Source: JBBQYD01 sp942493075
Lineage (GTDB): Bacteria > Verrucomicrobiota > Verrucomicrobiia > Limisphaerales > UBA8199
Direction of reading: 5' to 3'
Length of the DNA stretch: 64,000 bases
Assembly (NCBI GenBank): GCA_942493075.1
Contig: OW818681.1
Coordinates: 3,410,001 to 3,474,000 of the forward strand
Shown in pieces: positions 63,603-64,000 of the stretch. The notes under the pieces are model-generated. The model was not told where the DNA came from. It saw nothing but the letters and a program-made list of their open reading frames with translations, and did not search any database. Both the position numbers and the translations under genes were made by a program. Position 1 is the stretch's first letter. Every line of letters begins with the position of its first letter.

Positions 63603-64000
63603 ATGAAAGCTATCCATAATCCGCTCCGCATCCTCACATTCGCACTGGCCGTGATGACCCTGGCAGTCGCACCGCAAGCCCGGGCCCAGGCCAACTCAAA
63701 TCCGCCCGAACGCCTCACCTATCAGGGGTTCCTGGTGGACGCGAACGGCACCGCCCTGGCCAACACTGCGCCGCGCAACTACGACGTCATTTTCCGCATT
63801 CATGACCGCCAAAGCGCGGGCACTCTCACGTGGGCCGAACAGCAAACGGTGACGGTGGACAAGGGTTATTTCAGCGTGCTGCTGGGCGAAGGCAGCCAGG
63901 TGGGCAGCGAGCCTCGTCCGTCGCTCTCGGCGGTGTTTGCGGGCACGGAAGCCTCGGAGCGTTACGTCGGCGTCACGGTCAAAGGCATGGGTGCCGGGGG
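63603..64000 (+). CDS. Secreted protein, 3' end outside window
   Basis: The first 132 residues are seen. Signal peptide ILTFALAVMTLAVAPQARAQ, then PERLTYQGFLVDANGTALAN, which parallels PGILSHQGKLTVRGTNF in the collagen/kelch protein. This N-terminal domain is common in secreted proteins with tail-fibre-like ends. It starts 17 nt after the previous stop, so it is the third gene of the same unit. Confidence 0.8.
   Translation, partial: MKAIHNPLRILTFALAVMTLAVAPQARAQANSNPPERLTYQGFLVDANGTALANTAPRNYDVIFRIHDRQSAGTLTWAEQQTVTVDKGYFSVLLGEGSQVGSEPRPSLSAVFAGTEASERYVGVTVKGMGAG

Overview
The window looks like a chromosomal piece of a Verrucomicrobiota bacterium, probably of the Pedosphaera/Limisphaerales kind. 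This is inferred from the gene content: PulG-type pseudopilins ending in short C-terminal domains, an H-X9-DG pseudopilin, secreted GH30 and GH10 glycoside hydrolases, a eukaryote-like UTP-glucose-1-phosphate uridylyltransferase, large secreted beta-helix/Rhs/collagen-like proteins and many degenerate dispersed repeats. No rRNA or CRISPR array was seen; one tRNA-Glu(CUC) lies at 57.8 kb.

Layout. 0-5.3 kb (minus): aconitase running off the left edge, then a three-gene ABC exporter operon (ATPase, ABC-2 permease, TPR protein). 5.5-6.6 kb: two paralogous pseudopilins, each with its own hairpin terminator. 6.9-10.5 kb: divergent secreted GH30 hydrolase and a DUF3863-like protein. 10.5-18.8 kb: housekeeping genes (purT, two small membrane proteins, hemB, an FHA protein, carA, pyrC, UDP-glucose synthesis). 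18.8-24.8 kb (minus): ECF sigma factor, a 77-aa protein, a radical SAM protein, an unusual acyl-CoA dehydrogenase and an ETF-quinone-oxidoreductase-like protein with an 8-Cys ferredoxin tail.

24.8-43.2 kb is the accessory region. On the minus strand an operon encodes a secreted beta-helix protein and a ~1,970-residue secreted Rhs/YD-repeat protein whose tip looks like an LHH-type HNH/EndoVII nuclease, followed 5 nt later by a SUKH (SMI1/KNR4) immunity gene. Further downstream lie displaced Rhs 3' ends with other tips, each coupled to an unrecognised candidate immunity gene (ATGA overlap, or a 2-nt gap), a DUF4304 gene, a lone membrane-protein gene and fragments of IS66 and IS4 elements. Two families of ~100-bp repeats (A: four copies; B: three copies), all in one orientation and sharing similar outer ends, sit just after the stop codons of these cassette genes. 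I read this as a recombination-built array of toxin-tip/immunity modules. The association of the repeats with the modules is the most novel-looking thing here.

44-58 kb: Tat-exported aldo/keto reductase, a helical protein of unknown function, a GGQ release-factor-like protein, tatD, xseA, a YmdB-type phosphoesterase, a DapB-like dehydrogenase, a MacAB-like efflux operon (ATPase, FtsX permease, adaptor), a GH10 xylanase and tRNA-Glu. 58-64 kb: three consecutive secreted proteins, the first fusing a collagen-like Gly-X-Y stalk to a kelch propeller; the third runs off the right edge.

Four coding regions (Rhs, beta-helix, tatD and one orphan tip) are each broken by a single-base shift. Either this region is decaying or the assembly carries indel errors; reads would settle it. 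All identifications rest on reading the translated sequence; no database search was possible.
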